From Paucidesulfovibrio longus DSM 6739 (GTDB taxonomy: Bacteria > Desulfobacterota > Desulfovibrionia > Desulfovibrionales > Desulfovibrionaceae): a stretch of 64,000 nucleotides of DNA. The position numbers were made by a program, and so were the translations under genes. The notes under the pieces were generated by a model that worked only from the letters and a program-made list of their open reading frames with translations, was not told where the DNA came from and made no database searches. Below, piece by piece: positions 35,049 to 44,975 of this stretch. How positions within the stretch are numbered: the first letter of the stretch is position 1; each line of letters opens with the position of its first letter. The DNA is taken from contig NZ_ATVA01000014.1 of assembly GCF_000420485.1 (NCBI RefSeq), forward strand, positions 62,001 to 126,000, given 5' to 3'.

Positions 35049-38000
35049 TCAGGCGGTTTCCGTGCGGTTTCTGCCGTTGTCCTTGGCGCGGTAGAGGGCG
35101 GTGTCCGCCGCCTTGAGAATGGCCTCCACGGTGTCGCGGTCCGGGCGGAAGTCCGCGATGCCGATGCTGATGGTCACCCGCAGCCGACCTCCGGGCGCGG
35201 CGGGTTCCTCCACCTCGGCCCGGCCGATGGCAGCGCGCAGGCGTTCGGCCACTTCGAGCGCCTGATCCGCAGAGGTTTCCGGCAAAATGGCGGCGAACTC
35301 CTCCCCTCCCAGGCGGCCCAGCGTGTCCGTTTCCCGCAGGGCCTGCGCCCCGGTCGAGGCCACGTTCTTCAAGACCTTGTCTCCCACGTCGTGACCGTAG
35401 GTGTCGTTGACCCGCTTGAAGCGGTCCAGGTCGATCATCAGCAGGGTGAAGGGCCGCCTGTAGCGGCGCGCGCGGTCCAGTTCGCTTTCCGCCAGTTCCA
35501 GCAGGGCGCGGCGGTTGAGCAGGCCGGTCAGTTCGTCCGTGGTGGCCAGGGCGCGCAGGCGGCGCTCGTATTCCTTGCGCCGGGTAATGTCGCGGATGGT
35601 GCCCACGGCGTACCACTGGGTGTCCAGCGCAAAGGAGGACACGGTGATTTCGCAGGGGAAGAGCGCTCCGCCCTTTCTCTTGGCCATGAGTTCGCGGGTG
35701 ACCCCCACCACCGGGCCGTGGCCCGTCATGCCGAAGTCCTCCATGGCCTCGGTCGCCGCGACCCGTTCCGTCGGCGCGGCGATGAGCGCATGGATTTCCC
35801 GCCCCAGGGCCTCATCTTCCGAATAGCCGAAAATGGTCGAAGCCGCGGGGTTCCAGAAGGAAATGCGTCCGGTTTCGTCGATGACGACCATGGCGTCCAG
35901 GGTCGCTTCGCTCATGGCCCTGATCTTGCGTTCCGAAGCCTGGAGCGCTTCCAGCGATCTTCGCCGCTCGGTCACGTCTTCCATGACCCCGACGAAATGG
36001 CGGACATGCCCTTCCTCGTCCTTGATGGGCGAGATGGAAAGCTGCTGCCAGATGGTCCTGCCGTCCTTGGTGCGGCTGGATATCTCGCCGGACCAGTGAG
36101 TCGCCCCTTCCGGGGAACGGCGCAGGCTCTCGTAGAAATTCGCGTCCAGCGTGTCCGATTGCAGCATTTCGGCGCTATTGCCGATGATTTCGGCGGGCTT
36201 GTAGCCGCAGACCTCGGTAAAGCGCGGATTGACATACTCGACCACTCCGTCGGCGGTCATGATCAGGACCGAGGCCGGGCTGTGTTCCACCGCCGTGGAA
36301 AGCTGCTCCATGCGGATGCGTTCCAGTTTTCGATCCGTGACGTCCTGGTAGATGCCGGAAAGGCGGGTGACCTTGTCCGCCTTGAAGTGGGCGCGGATGT
36401 TCAGCCTGATCCAGAGCCGTCGGCCCTTGGCCGTTTTCAGGCGCATTTCCAGTTCCACGGGGTTGCCCTTGCGGGCTTCGCCCACGGCGTTCAGGAAGGC
36501 CGTGCGGTGGCTGTGCTCCACAAAGTCGGCCATGGCGTCCACGGAAGGGACGAAGTCGCGGTCCACGCCGTGCAGTTGGCGCATTTCATCGGTCCAGCCA
36601 ACCGTTTCCACCCCCGATTCCGTGGAGGTGGACAGGGAAAACCCGCCCATGCGCGAGATGCTCTGGGCTTCCATGAGCAAATCCCGGCTCTTTTCCAGTT
36701 CATGAATGGCGGAAACCCGTTTGGTGATGTCGCGGACCGCGTTGACCGTCCACCAGCTGCCGTGCAGGCGGAAGGAGGAAAGAGCCACTTCCGCAGGGAA
36801 TTCCGTGCCATCCTTTCTTTTGAAGGAAATGGGATCTACGCAGGAAAAGTCGCTGAACGGACCGGCTTTGAGCGCCGGACCGGAATTGTTTCCGGCGCAG
36901 GGAGTAAAATTGAGAAAACCGGCCGCAGGGGCGTTGAGCACCTCGCCGGAGCGGTAGCCGAGCATGGATTCCGCGGCCGGGTTCCAGAAGGCGATGCGCC
37001 CGCGCTCGTCCACCATGATCAGGGCGTCGTGGGAGGAATGGCTGATGGCCTGGATCTTTTCTTCGGTTTCCTGGAGCGACTGTTCGACCTGCCTGCGGTG
37101 GAGCAAGGCCCGCGTGAGCAGGGCGGAAACCAGGGCCAGAAAAAGGAGCGTCACCCCCCCAAGGAGCAGGAACGAACCCGCCCAGTCCGGACTGAGAGCG
37201 TGCCTGGGGACGAACGCGAGCATGGTCCAGTATTCGTCGCCTTCCACCCGGAAGCCGGAACGGTTTTCCCCGTCCGTCGTCACACGGGAGAAGGCGTACA
37301 TCCCGGATGAATTGAGAACGACGCCCTGGGGTTGCGAACCGATCAGCATCCAGAGGTCCGGCTGCCGGGCAGCAAGAGTGTAGCCCTGGCGTTCCGGGAG
37401 GCTGTTGCCCCATTCCATGCGTCGGTGCGGCCCCACCAGCCAGTTTCCCTGGTCGTTGATGATGAGCGCCTGGATGTCCTCGCCATGACGGGCGTTGCGG
37501 AGCATCTCGATGAGCTTGGACCCGTCCAGGTTGATGATCGCGACGCCCACGCTTCCGTCAGGGAGGCGCACCTGCGTGGCCACGCGCAAGGTCGGCCGGA
37601 AGGGGCGTTCGATCACGCCGTGCTCCACATTCAGGTCAAAGGCCGAAACGTAGACGGTTTCAGCGTCCTGGGCAGCGGTGCGTTTGTAGTACGTCCTGTG
37701 GGACTTGTCCTGAAGCTCCGAGGCGGGCATGAGTTGCGGGCCTTTGGGGCCGCGGATCATGCGCAGCTTTTCCATTCCCTCCGAGTCGAGAAATCGGATC
37801 TGATGATACTGCGGCCGGGTGAGCATGAACGCGCTCAAAAGGCGGGAAAGGGCGGAAGACGAGTCGGGCGGTACGCGCAGGTTGTCCGCCCGGTCCTCAA
37901 AGACCGAAGCCAGGAAGCGCACGTCCGAGGCGGTGTTTTCCAGGGTTTCGTGGAAAATTTGGCTCTCCACGGAAACGAGGGCTTCCGCTTCGGCCCGGCG

Positions 38001-38120
38001 CAAGGCTTCGTAGCGCCCGGACTGGAACAGGAAAAAGGCCGTCCCGACCAGCGCCAGTCCGGAAGCGAGCAGCAGGAATCGCTTGGCGAATTCCAGCGGG
38101 AACGAGGAGGAGAGGCGCAT
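35049..38120 (-). CDS. Membrane diguanylate cyclase with periplasmic sensor and four PAS domains
   Basis: 1023 residues on the minus strand from ATG 38120-38118. TM1 is at about 13-33, a Cache-like periplasmic domain at about 35-315 and TM2 at about 318-342. PAS or PAS-like domains lie at about 350-470, 480-600, 610-730 and 740-850, then GGDEF to the end. LGRLGGEEFAAILPE gives the active GGEEF, and RETD five residues before it is the RxxD inhibitory site. It should therefore make c-di-GMP with product feedback. It is the last gene after NfeD, SPFH and CheW on this strand. Confidence 0.95.
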   Translation of the reverse strand: MRLSSSFPLEFAKRFLLLASGLALVGTAFFLFQSGRYEALRRAEAEALVSVESQIFHETLENTASDVRFLASVFEDRADNLRVPPDSSSALSRLLSAFMLTRPQYHQIRFLDSEGMEKLRMIRGPKGPQLMPASELQDKSHRTYYKRTAAQDAETVYVSAFDLNVEHGVIERPFRPTLRVATQVRLPDGSVGVAIINLDGSKLIEMLRNARHGEDIQALIINDQGNWLVGPHRRMEWGNSLPERQGYTLAARQPDLWMLIGSQPQGVVLNSSGMYAFSRVTTDGENRSGFRVEGDEYWTMLAFVPRHALSPDWAGSFLLLGGVTLLFLALVSALLTRALLHRRQVEQSLQETEEKIQAISHSSHDALIMVDERGRIAFWNPAAESMLGYRSGEVLNAPAAGFLNFTPCAGNNSGPALKAGPFSDFSCVDPISFKRKDGTEFPAEVALSSFRLHGSWWTVNAVRDITKRVSAIHELEKSRDLLMEAQSISRMGGFSLSTSTESGVETVGWTDEMRQLHGVDRDFVPSVDAMADFVEHSHRTAFLNAVGEARKGNPVELEMRLKTAKGRRLWIRLNIRAHFKADKVTRLSGIYQDVTDRKLERIRMEQLSTAVEHSPASVLIMTADGVVEYVNPRFTEVCGYKPAEIIGNSAEMLQSDTLDANFYESLRRSPEGATHWSGEISSRTKDGRTIWQQLSISPIKDEEGHVRHFVGVMEDVTERRRSLEALQASERKIRAMSEATLDAMVVIDETGRISFWNPAASTIFGYSEDEALGREIHALIAAPTERVAATEAMEDFGMTGHGPVVGVTRELMAKRKGGALFPCEITVSSFALDTQWYAVGTIRDITRRKEYERRLRALATTDELTGLLNRRALLELAESELDRARRYRRPFTLLMIDLDRFKRVNDTYGHDVGDKVLKNVASTGAQALRETDTLGRLGGEEFAAILPETSADQALEVAERLRAAIGRAEVEEPAAPGGRLRVTISIGIADFRPDRDTVEAILKAADTALYRAKDNGRNRTETA

Positions 38121-38150
38121 GGTCGCCGCAGGCCGGGCGTTGGCCGCTCG

Positions 38151-38666
38151 CTACGCCTGCGCCTCCGCCGGCACCGGGGCCTGCTGGCCGATGCGCTGCA
38201 CGGCGGCCAGTTCCTCGGCGGAGAAGATCCGCGCGATGTCCAGAATGATGATGAACTCGTCCGCCTGCCTGCCCATGCCCTTGATGTATTCGGACTTGAC
38301 CGCCGCGCCCATCTTGGGCGGCGCCTCGATGGAGTCGGGCGTCATTTCGAAGACCTCGCGGACGGAATCCACCAGCGCGCCGAGGATGGTGCGTTCGCCT
38401 TCGAACTCGACCTCGACGATGATGATGCAGGTGTTGATGGTGTCCTCGATCTCCTTCATGTTCAGCTTGCGGCGCATGCCCACCACGGGAACCGCATGGC
38501 CGCGCAGGTTGATGACCCCGCGCATGTAGTCGGGCGTGCGGGGGATGCGCGTGACGTGGATGAGCTCGAGCACCTCGCGCACGGTGGAGATGTCCAGGGC
38601 GAACACTTCCTTGCCGAGCGTGAAGGTCAGATATTGGTTGGTTTCGTTGGCGTTCTGGTCTGCCAT
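38151..38666 (-). CDS. cheW: Chemotaxis coupling protein CheW
   Basis: 171 residues on the minus strand from ATG 38666-38664, preceded by GGAGGG. CheW fold: YLTFTLGKEVFALDISTVRE, then IPRTPDYMRGVINLRGHAVP, and IIILDIARIFSAEEL. The C-terminal tail is Ala/Pro-rich. It links chemoreceptors to the kinase CheA; CheA is not in the window. The neighbouring chemoreceptor genes are natural partners, but the gene itself is only 30 nt upstream of the diguanylate cyclase and may be expressed with it. Confidence 0.96.
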   Translation of the reverse strand: MADQNANETNQYLTFTLGKEVFALDISTVREVLELIHVTRIPRTPDYMRGVINLRGHAVPVVGMRRKLNMKEIEDTINTCIIIVEVEFEGERTILGALVDSVREVFEMTPDSIEAPPKMGAAVKSEYIKGMGRQADEFIIILDIARIFSAEELAAVQRIGQQAPVPAEAQA

Positions 38667-38705
38667 GCTCCCTCCGGATGTTGCGTTGTTCCCTGTTGCC
38701 GAAGC

Positions 38706-39677
38706 CTACTCGGCCTTGCCCTTGGCCATTCCCGGTGTCTCGTTCCCGCGAACGTTGCCGAGAACGGAGGTGGCCGTGGCCACGATGCCGGAGAGGTCCG
38801 CGAGGTTGGTGGGAATGATCATGCTGTTGGACGTCTTGGCCAGCTTGCCGAATTCCGAGATGTACCGCTCGGCCACGCGCAGGTTCGCGGCCTGCACGCC
38901 GCCTTCCTCGCCGAGGCTTTCCGCGACCTTGCGCAGTCCTTCGGCCGTGGCGATGGCCACGAGTTCGATTTCCCTGGCGCGGCCTTCGGCCTCGTTGATG
39001 CGCTTCATCTTTTCGCCCTCGGAGACGAGGATGTTCTGCTGGCGTTCGCCTTCCGCGCGGTTGATCTGGGACTGGCGCTCGCCCTCGGAGCGCGCGATTT
39101 CGGCGCGCTTTTCGCGGTCGGCCTTCATCAGCGATTCCATGGCGGCCATGACGGACTGGGGCGGGGTGATGTCCTTGATCTCGTAGCGCAGCACCTTGAC
39201 CCCCCAGCTCTGGGCGGCCTCGTCCACGGCGTGGACCACTTCCTGGTTGATGGCTTCGCGCTCCTCGAAGGTTTTGTCCAGTTCGATCTTGCCGATGGCC
39301 GAGCGCAGCGAGGTCTGGGCCAGCTGGCTGGCGGCGCGGTAGTAGTCGGTGATGCCGTAGGCGGACATCTTGGCATCCTGGACCTGGAGGTAGATCACGC
39401 CGTCGATTTCAACGGAGACGTTGTCGCGGGTGATGCAGACCTGGGAGGGGATGTCGAGCACTTCCTCCTTGAGCGAGCGCTTGTAGGCAACCCGGTCCAG
39501 GAAGGGGATCAGGATGTGGAAGCCTGCGGCCAGGGTGCGGCTGTACTTGCCGAGTCGTTCGATGACGAATTCGGATTTTTGGGGAACCACGACCGCGGTT
39601 TTGAGAAATATGACGATGACCAGGGCCGCGATGAGAATCAGAATAATCAGGGAACCGTCGATGAAGCCCACGGTCAC
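38706..39677 (-). CDS. SPFH/Band 7 membrane protein (QmcA/stomatin-like)
   Basis: 323 residues on the minus strand from GTG 39677-39675, which overlaps the NfeD stop by four nt, with AAAGGAG upstream. The N-terminal helix (residues about 8-28) anchors it. The Band 7 domain starts VVPQKSEFVIERLGKYSRTL, then PFLDRVAYKRSLKEEVLDIP, followed by a long Glu/Arg/Ala coiled coil. Such proteins form ring-like membrane assemblies and work with NfeD partners in lipid-domain organisation. The overlap with NfeD is typical of these operons. Confidence 0.95.
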   Translation of the reverse strand: MTVGFIDGSLIILILIAALVIVIFLKTAVVVPQKSEFVIERLGKYSRTLAAGFHILIPFLDRVAYKRSLKEEVLDIPSQVCITRDNVSVEIDGVIYLQVQDAKMSAYGITDYYRAASQLAQTSLRSAIGKIELDKTFEEREAINQEVVHAVDEAAQSWGVKVLRYEIKDITPPQSVMAAMESLMKADREKRAEIARSEGERQSQINRAEGERQQNILVSEGEKMKRINEAEGRAREIELVAIATAEGLRKVAESLGEEGGVQAANLRVAERYISEFGKLAKTSNSMIIPTNLADLSGIVATATSVLGNVRGNETPGMAKGKAE

Positions 39678-40150
39678 TCTCCTTTGTTCAGGGGTTCGAT
39701 CTTGAAGGTGCTGCGGTCGTCCTCGAACTCGGCCACGATCAATGCGGCGCTCCCTTCGGGGATGGAGCGGTCGCTGACGGCGCGCCAGAAGCTGCCGCGA
39801 TACTTGATCTCGCCGGGGAGGTCCGGACGCACCTCGCGGGTGACGAGCACCTGGCGTCCCAGGTCGCCGGGTTCGCGCAGGCCGTCATCGCCGTCCGATT
39901 CCTGGCTCGCGCCCGTGAACACGCGCATGAAGATGCGGCGCAGAAAGATCAGCGAGGCCAGCGATCCGACAATGAAGATGGCAAGTTGCGCGGAAAGGGA
40001 GAGGTCGAAGAGGGCGCTTGCAAGGGACGTCAGCCAGCAGCCGATTCCGAAAAAAATGATGATGAATCCGGGGGCGGCCAACTCCGCCAGGGCCAAACAG
40101 AAGCCGATGGCGAACCAGATCACGTAGGCTTGGGTCAGAAAGTCAGGCAC
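39674..40150 (-). CDS. NfeD-family membrane protein
   Basis: 158 residues on the minus strand from ATG 40150-40148. Hydrophobic helices cover about residues 8-75 (IWFAIGFCLALAELAAPGFI, then FFGIGCWLTSLASAL and another). A short Arg-rich loop leads to a C-terminal OB-fold region (GRQVLVTREVRPDLPGEIKY) exposed to the cytoplasm. It is the short NfeD form without the ClpP-like protease. It pairs with the overlapping SPFH gene. Confidence 0.92.
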   Translation of the reverse strand: MPDFLTQAYVIWFAIGFCLALAELAAPGFIIIFFGIGCWLTSLASALFDLSLSAQLAIFIVGSLASLIFLRRIFMRVFTGASQESDGDDGLREPGDLGRQVLVTREVRPDLPGEIKYRGSFWRAVSDRSIPEGSAALIVAEFEDDRSTFKIEPLNKGE

Positions 40151-40234
40151 GGCAAAACCCTCCTTGGTGCAGGGTAGCCGAAATGATTGCGGGTTGCAGC
40201 AAAAAAGAGACGGGAATGTGGTTATAAAGGCCTG

Positions 40235-41308
<1,074 letters not shown>

Positions 41309-41596
41309 GTTCCGTCCTGGTGTTCTGTTGGTGTGGCCCGAATGCGCAGAATGCCAGAAACAGGGAAGGATTGGAAGAGGCGGGCATGGATGGGAATGGT
41401 CCGATGGGCGCGATTTCCGAGAGGGGCACGAGGGAATATCAAAAACCAGCGCCCACCGGGACCAGACTCAAAATACTACTGCCAATGAATTACTTCAAGT
41501 AAAACCGGGATAGATTTTCTTGTGCTCGAAATCGGTTCCGCATAGAGACGACCTTTCCGGAAAACAGGCACGCGCCGCGTGGAAACGGGATGAGAG

Positions 41597-42223
41597 ATGA
41601 GGCGACCGCTGCTTTGGCTCGAACTGATAGCGTTGTTTTTGGGAGCGCCCTTGCTCCTCGCGTTCGGGTATCTTCCCGGACACAAGATCATCTGGCTCGG
41701 AGCAGCCACGGCGGGTTGCCTGCTCTGGCTCTCCAGGGATTCCGGCTTGGGCATGGGCGACCTGCTCCGAGCCGGAAACAGGCCAAATCTGTGGCACTTC
41801 TGCCTTCGCGTCGCGCTGGCCGCGTCGGCCGTGCTCCTGCTGACCCTGCTGCTCGTACCGGACCAACTGTTCGGATTTCCGAAGCGCAGGCCCCTGCTCT
41901 GGCTGGCTGTTTTCGTGCTCTACCCGCTGCTCTCGGCCTTTCCCCAGGAGTTGATCTATCGGGGATTCTTTTTCCGGCGATACGAAACGCTCTTTCCGCG
42001 AAGCGCCTCCCTGATGGCGGCGAGCGCCGCGGCCTTCGCCTGGATGCATGTGGTCTACGACAACGCGCCCGCCCTGATCCTCTCCCTGATCGGGGGGCTC
42101 GTCTTTGCGGACACCTACCGGAAAACCGGGTCGTTGTTCTGGACATCCCTGGAACACGCGGTTTACGGACTGCTTGTCTTCAGCATCGGCCTGGGCCGTT
42201 TTTTCTACGAAGGGCCGCATTAA
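41597..42223 (+). CDS. CPBP-family intramembrane protease-like protein
   Basis: 208 residues from ATG 41597. Five or six hydrophobic helices. AFPQELIYRGFFFRRYE is the first CPBP/Abi motif, WMHVVYDNAPALILSLIGG contains the His/Asn motif, and TSLEHAVYGLL the last. This matches the glutamic intramembrane proteases (Rce1-like). The protein differs from canonical EExxxR in having QE-x3-R. The role in bacteria varies, including bacteriocin self-immunity. The 93-nt gap to the next gene is AT-rich and may hold a promoter. Confidence 0.82.
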   Translation: MRRPLLWLELIALFLGAPLLLAFGYLPGHKIIWLGAATAGCLLWLSRDSGLGMGDLLRAGNRPNLWHFCLRVALAASAVLLLTLLLVPDQLFGFPKRRPLLWLAVFVLYPLLSAFPQELIYRGFFFRRYETLFPRSASLMAASAAAFAWMHVVYDNAPALILSLIGGLVFADTYRKTGSLFWTSLEHAVYGLLVFSIGLGRFFYEGPH

Positions 42224-42316
42224 TACGAGAAATACGAAGATGTGGCATTTCAATTATTAGAAATAGTCTAGACAAAATATAGAAAACTAGGAACAGGGTT
42301 GGTCCAGGAGAATGAA

Positions 42317-43729
42317 ATGAAGAAATACGCGATGATGTCGTTGGTTTTTGCCTGTTCGCTGCTCCTTGCCGCTTCCGAGTCGTTTTCAGCCGGAAAGGAG
42401 CGCTCCGGGAGCGTGTCGATCACAGCCTACGCTTCCGGCCAGGCCCTGGTCACGGAGGAGCGCGACATGGACCTTCCCGCGTCCGGGGAGGTGCCTTTCG
42501 CCGGGGCGCCCTCCACTCTGGACCTGACCTCGGTGGCGTTGCGCTCCCTTTCCCAGCCGGGCAAGGTCGCTGTCGGTTCCCTGCGGCTGCTGCCTTCGGC
42601 CTCGGACCCGGCCGCCGTGCTCCGAAGCCACATCGGCCGCGAGGTCCGCGTCGTGCTGCCCGACCCCTCGGACGCACGGGCACGCGTCACGCGCAAGGCC
42701 ACGTTGCTCTCCGTGGGTTCCCAGGCGGTTCTCGACCTCGGCGACGAGATCTACGTGGGGCCGCTCGAGGCGGTGCTGCTGCCTGCGGACGCGGAAAAGC
42801 CGCGCGCCGAGGCCGCGCTGCTGCTCGACTTACGCAACAGCGGGGAGCGGCGTCAGCGCGTGGAAATTTCCTATCTTGCGGCAGGGTTGAGCTGGAGCGG
42901 CGACTGCGCCCTGACCCTGGACGAGAGCGGCGAACGGGGCGCGCTGTCCTGCTGGGCCACGCTGCGCAACGACACGGGCCGCGCCTTTGACGATGCCGTG
43001 GTCCGGCTGGTGGCCGGAGAGCCCCGACGCGCCGTCTCTCCCGCTCCCATGGCCCGCTTCAAGGCGGCTGCGCCCATGCTCGAAGCGGACATGGCCATGG
43101 GCGCTCCGCAGATGCAGGCGGGCGAATATCACATGTTCACGGTGCCGTACCCCGCCGATCTGACCGAAGGACAGGTCACGCGGCTGGCCCTGAGCGCGGC
43201 GGACCCGGTTGCGGTCGGGCGGGAGCTGGTCCTCCGGGGCCACGCCTTTCAGAATCCCGGCGGTTCCGAGCCGAGGCCCCAGACCGTGGACAACGTCCTG
43301 GTGCTGCGAAATACCAAGGAAAACGGCCTTGGAGAGCCGCTTCCCGCATCCCTGGTGCGCGTGTATCGGGACGTGTCCGGCGCAGGCCGCATTCTCGAGG
43401 GCGAGGTTTCCCTCGACAATCTTCCCGCCGGCGAGACCGCGCGCCTGACCCTGGGCACGGCTTTTGACGTGACGGCACGCCGGACCATGCAGTCCTACGA
43501 ACGGATCGGCAAGAACAGGGCCAGGGTCCGCTGGGCCGTGGAGCTGCGCAACGCGGGCAAGAAAATGCGGGACGTGGTGGTACTGGAAACCTTCCAGGGA
43601 GACTGGAAGATTACGAGTTTCAACCAGGATTATGCAAAGGAATCTGCAAACACCGCGCGCTGGATTCTCCCGGTTCCCGGAGGGTCGAAGCCCGTGACCC
43701 TGCTCTACGAGGCGGAGGCGTCCTGGTAG
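42317..43729 (+). CDS. Secreted DUF4139-domain protein
   Basis: 470 residues from ATG 42317, six nt after AGGAG; a TTG 18 nt earlier is less likely. A signal peptide (MKKYAMMSLVFACSLLLAAS) precedes a beta-rich protein. EISYLAAGLSWSGDCALTLD and GALSCWATLRNDTGRAFDDA are typical of the DUF4139 (mucoidy-inhibitor-like) family. The whole C-terminal half is beta sandwich, ending KPVTLLYEAEASW. It should be periplasmic or surface-exposed. The biochemical function of the family is unknown. A terminator follows. Confidence 0.85.
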   Translation: MKKYAMMSLVFACSLLLAASESFSAGKERSGSVSITAYASGQALVTEERDMDLPASGEVPFAGAPSTLDLTSVALRSLSQPGKVAVGSLRLLPSASDPAAVLRSHIGREVRVVLPDPSDARARVTRKATLLSVGSQAVLDLGDEIYVGPLEAVLLPADAEKPRAEAALLLDLRNSGERRQRVEISYLAAGLSWSGDCALTLDESGERGALSCWATLRNDTGRAFDDAVVRLVAGEPRRAVSPAPMARFKAAAPMLEADMAMGAPQMQAGEYHMFTVPYPADLTEGQVTRLALSAADPVAVGRELVLRGHAFQNPGGSEPRPQTVDNVLVLRNTKENGLGEPLPASLVRVYRDVSGAGRILEGEVSLDNLPAGETARLTLGTAFDVTARRTMQSYERIGKNRARVRWAVELRNAGKKMRDVVVLETFQGDWKITSFNQDYAKESANTARWILPVPGGSKPVTLLYEAEASW

Positions 43730-43778
43730 GCGCTGATTCGTGTGCAAACGGCCCTGAGGCGTAGTTTTGGAACAGAGG

Positions 43779-43806
43779 CCCCGGCATTGCCTGCCGGGGT
43801 CTTTTT
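43779..43806 (+). terminator. Terminator after the DUF4139 gene
   Basis: CCCCGGCA / TGCCGGGG, an 8-bp perfect stem with a five-nt loop, followed by TCTTTTT. Confidence 0.88.
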
Positions 43807-43878
43807 GTGCGCCCTGAGGGGCGATGCGGGCCGATTTCCGGGTGGGGTGGGCAAAAGCGGCGCAGGGCGTGCGCGCGC

Positions 43879-44403
43879 TCAATCCGACGCGGGCGCAAGA
43901 GAACGCCTGCAAGCGAAGAAGGTGGCGTAGCCGCGGCCCAGGGCGGTCCCGGCGTGGGTGATTTCGGGATCGAGCAGATTGGTCCGGTGCTGGGGGGAGT
44001 TCAGCCAGCCCTGGACCGTGGATTCGGCGTTCGGATAGTTCCAGGCCAGGTTTTCAACGCAGTGGTCGGAACCGGACAGGGCGAAGCGTTCGTCGAAGCC
44101 GTCGTGGCTCATGCGGCCCTGCCTGGCCATGAAGTCGTTCTGACGGGCGGCGATGGCGTCGAGCAGGACGTCGGGCCGAAGCGGGGCCGCGCCGAGCCGC
44201 AGCCGGGTCCGGTTGATCTCCTGGAGCAGGTCTTTCCCGTCCTGCGCGGCCGGTTTCGCGCCGTCCGGGAAGGAGCGCTTGGAAACATAGGGCGCGGCAT
44301 CGATGCCCAGATCCGACGCCGGACCGGACAGGCAGCCCGCGAGGAGCAGGCAGGCCAGCAGCGCGCACATGGCGGGGATCGTCTTGGAACAGCCGAATAT
44401 CAT
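43879..44403 (-). CDS. CAP/SCP-domain lipoprotein
   Basis: 174 residues on the minus strand from ATG 44403-44401. A lipoprotein signal ends LLLAGC. After a short linker the CAP (cysteine-rich secretory/PR-1) fold follows: LLQEINRTRLRLGAAPLRPD, RMSHDGFDERF, ENLAWNYPNAESTVQGWLNS and SPQHRTNLLDPEITHAGTAL. The SCP-type His of SHDGF and the ENLA and HRTNLLD motifs are present. Bacterial CAP proteins are envelope proteins of mostly unknown role, some binding lipids. It follows the RsbW-like gene on the same strand. Confidence 0.92.
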   Translation of the reverse strand: MIFGCSKTIPAMCALLACLLLAGCLSGPASDLGIDAAPYVSKRSFPDGAKPAAQDGKDLLQEINRTRLRLGAAPLRPDVLLDAIAARQNDFMARQGRMSHDGFDERFALSGSDHCVENLAWNYPNAESTVQGWLNSPQHRTNLLDPEITHAGTALGRGYATFFACRRSLAPASD

Positions 44404-44493
44404 GGCGAAAGGCTCCTGAGAGAATGGGTCGCGAGTGAATATGTCGAGGTCCGGGCGCGGACGCGGGCAGGCCGCGGATCCCGCCGGAGCGGA

Positions 44494-44913
44494 TCAGTCC
44501 AGGTCGATGAGCAGTTCGATGTGGTTGTGGTCGTCGCGGCGGCAGTAGCTGAATTCGCTGGCCACGCTGCGGACCATGCTCAGGCCGAGCCCGCCGATGG
44601 GCGCCTCGCAAAGGGTGCAGTTCAGACAGGGGCGGGGCGCTTCGCGGGGGTCGAACTCCTCGCCGTCGTCCGCCAGGGTCAGGCGCATCCGGCGGCCCTC
44701 CAGGGCCAGGGAAAGCCGGATGATGTGTTCGGCCTCGTCGGAAAAGGAATACTTGATGCTGTTGGTCACCAATTCCTCGATGACCATGTGCACGGTGAAA
44801 CGGCTGCGTTCGGAAAGCAGGTTCGCGAGCATGAACCGTTCGGCCTCGCGGGCCAGGCGTTCCAGCTCGGACATGCGATTGGGCAGGGTGATGTTCCAGA
44901 CCCGTTGTTCCAC
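44494..44913 (-). CDS. RsbW-like serine-protein kinase / anti-sigma ATPase with cysteine cluster
   Basis: 139 residues on the minus strand from GTG 44913-44911, placed by GGGAGCGG just upstream; TTG 44928 and a downstream ATG are alternatives. It is a GHKL ATPase of the RsbW/SpoIIAB type: VIEELVTNSIKYS (N box, Glu46/Glu47/Asn51), LADDGEEFDP and PIGGLGLSMVRSV. In the ATP-lid region it carries RPCLNCTLCEAP, that is Cys96, Cys99 and Cys102, where relatives have an acidic or Pro-rich stretch. The cysteines could bind metal or sense redox. No antagonist (STAS) or sigma-factor gene is adjacent. RsbW proteins phosphorylate anti-sigma antagonists or hold sigma factors. Confidence 0.85.
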   Translation of the reverse strand: MEQRVWNITLPNRMSELERLAREAERFMLANLLSERSRFTVHMVIEELVTNSIKYSFSDEAEHIIRLSLALEGRRMRLTLADDGEEFDPREAPRPCLNCTLCEAPIGGLGLSMVRSVASEFSYCRRDDHNHIELLIDLD

Positions 44914-44975
44914 GATATCCGCTCCCAAAGTCCCTCCGTGAGGAACATACCAGCCCTGATCCGCGAAAGCCAGCG

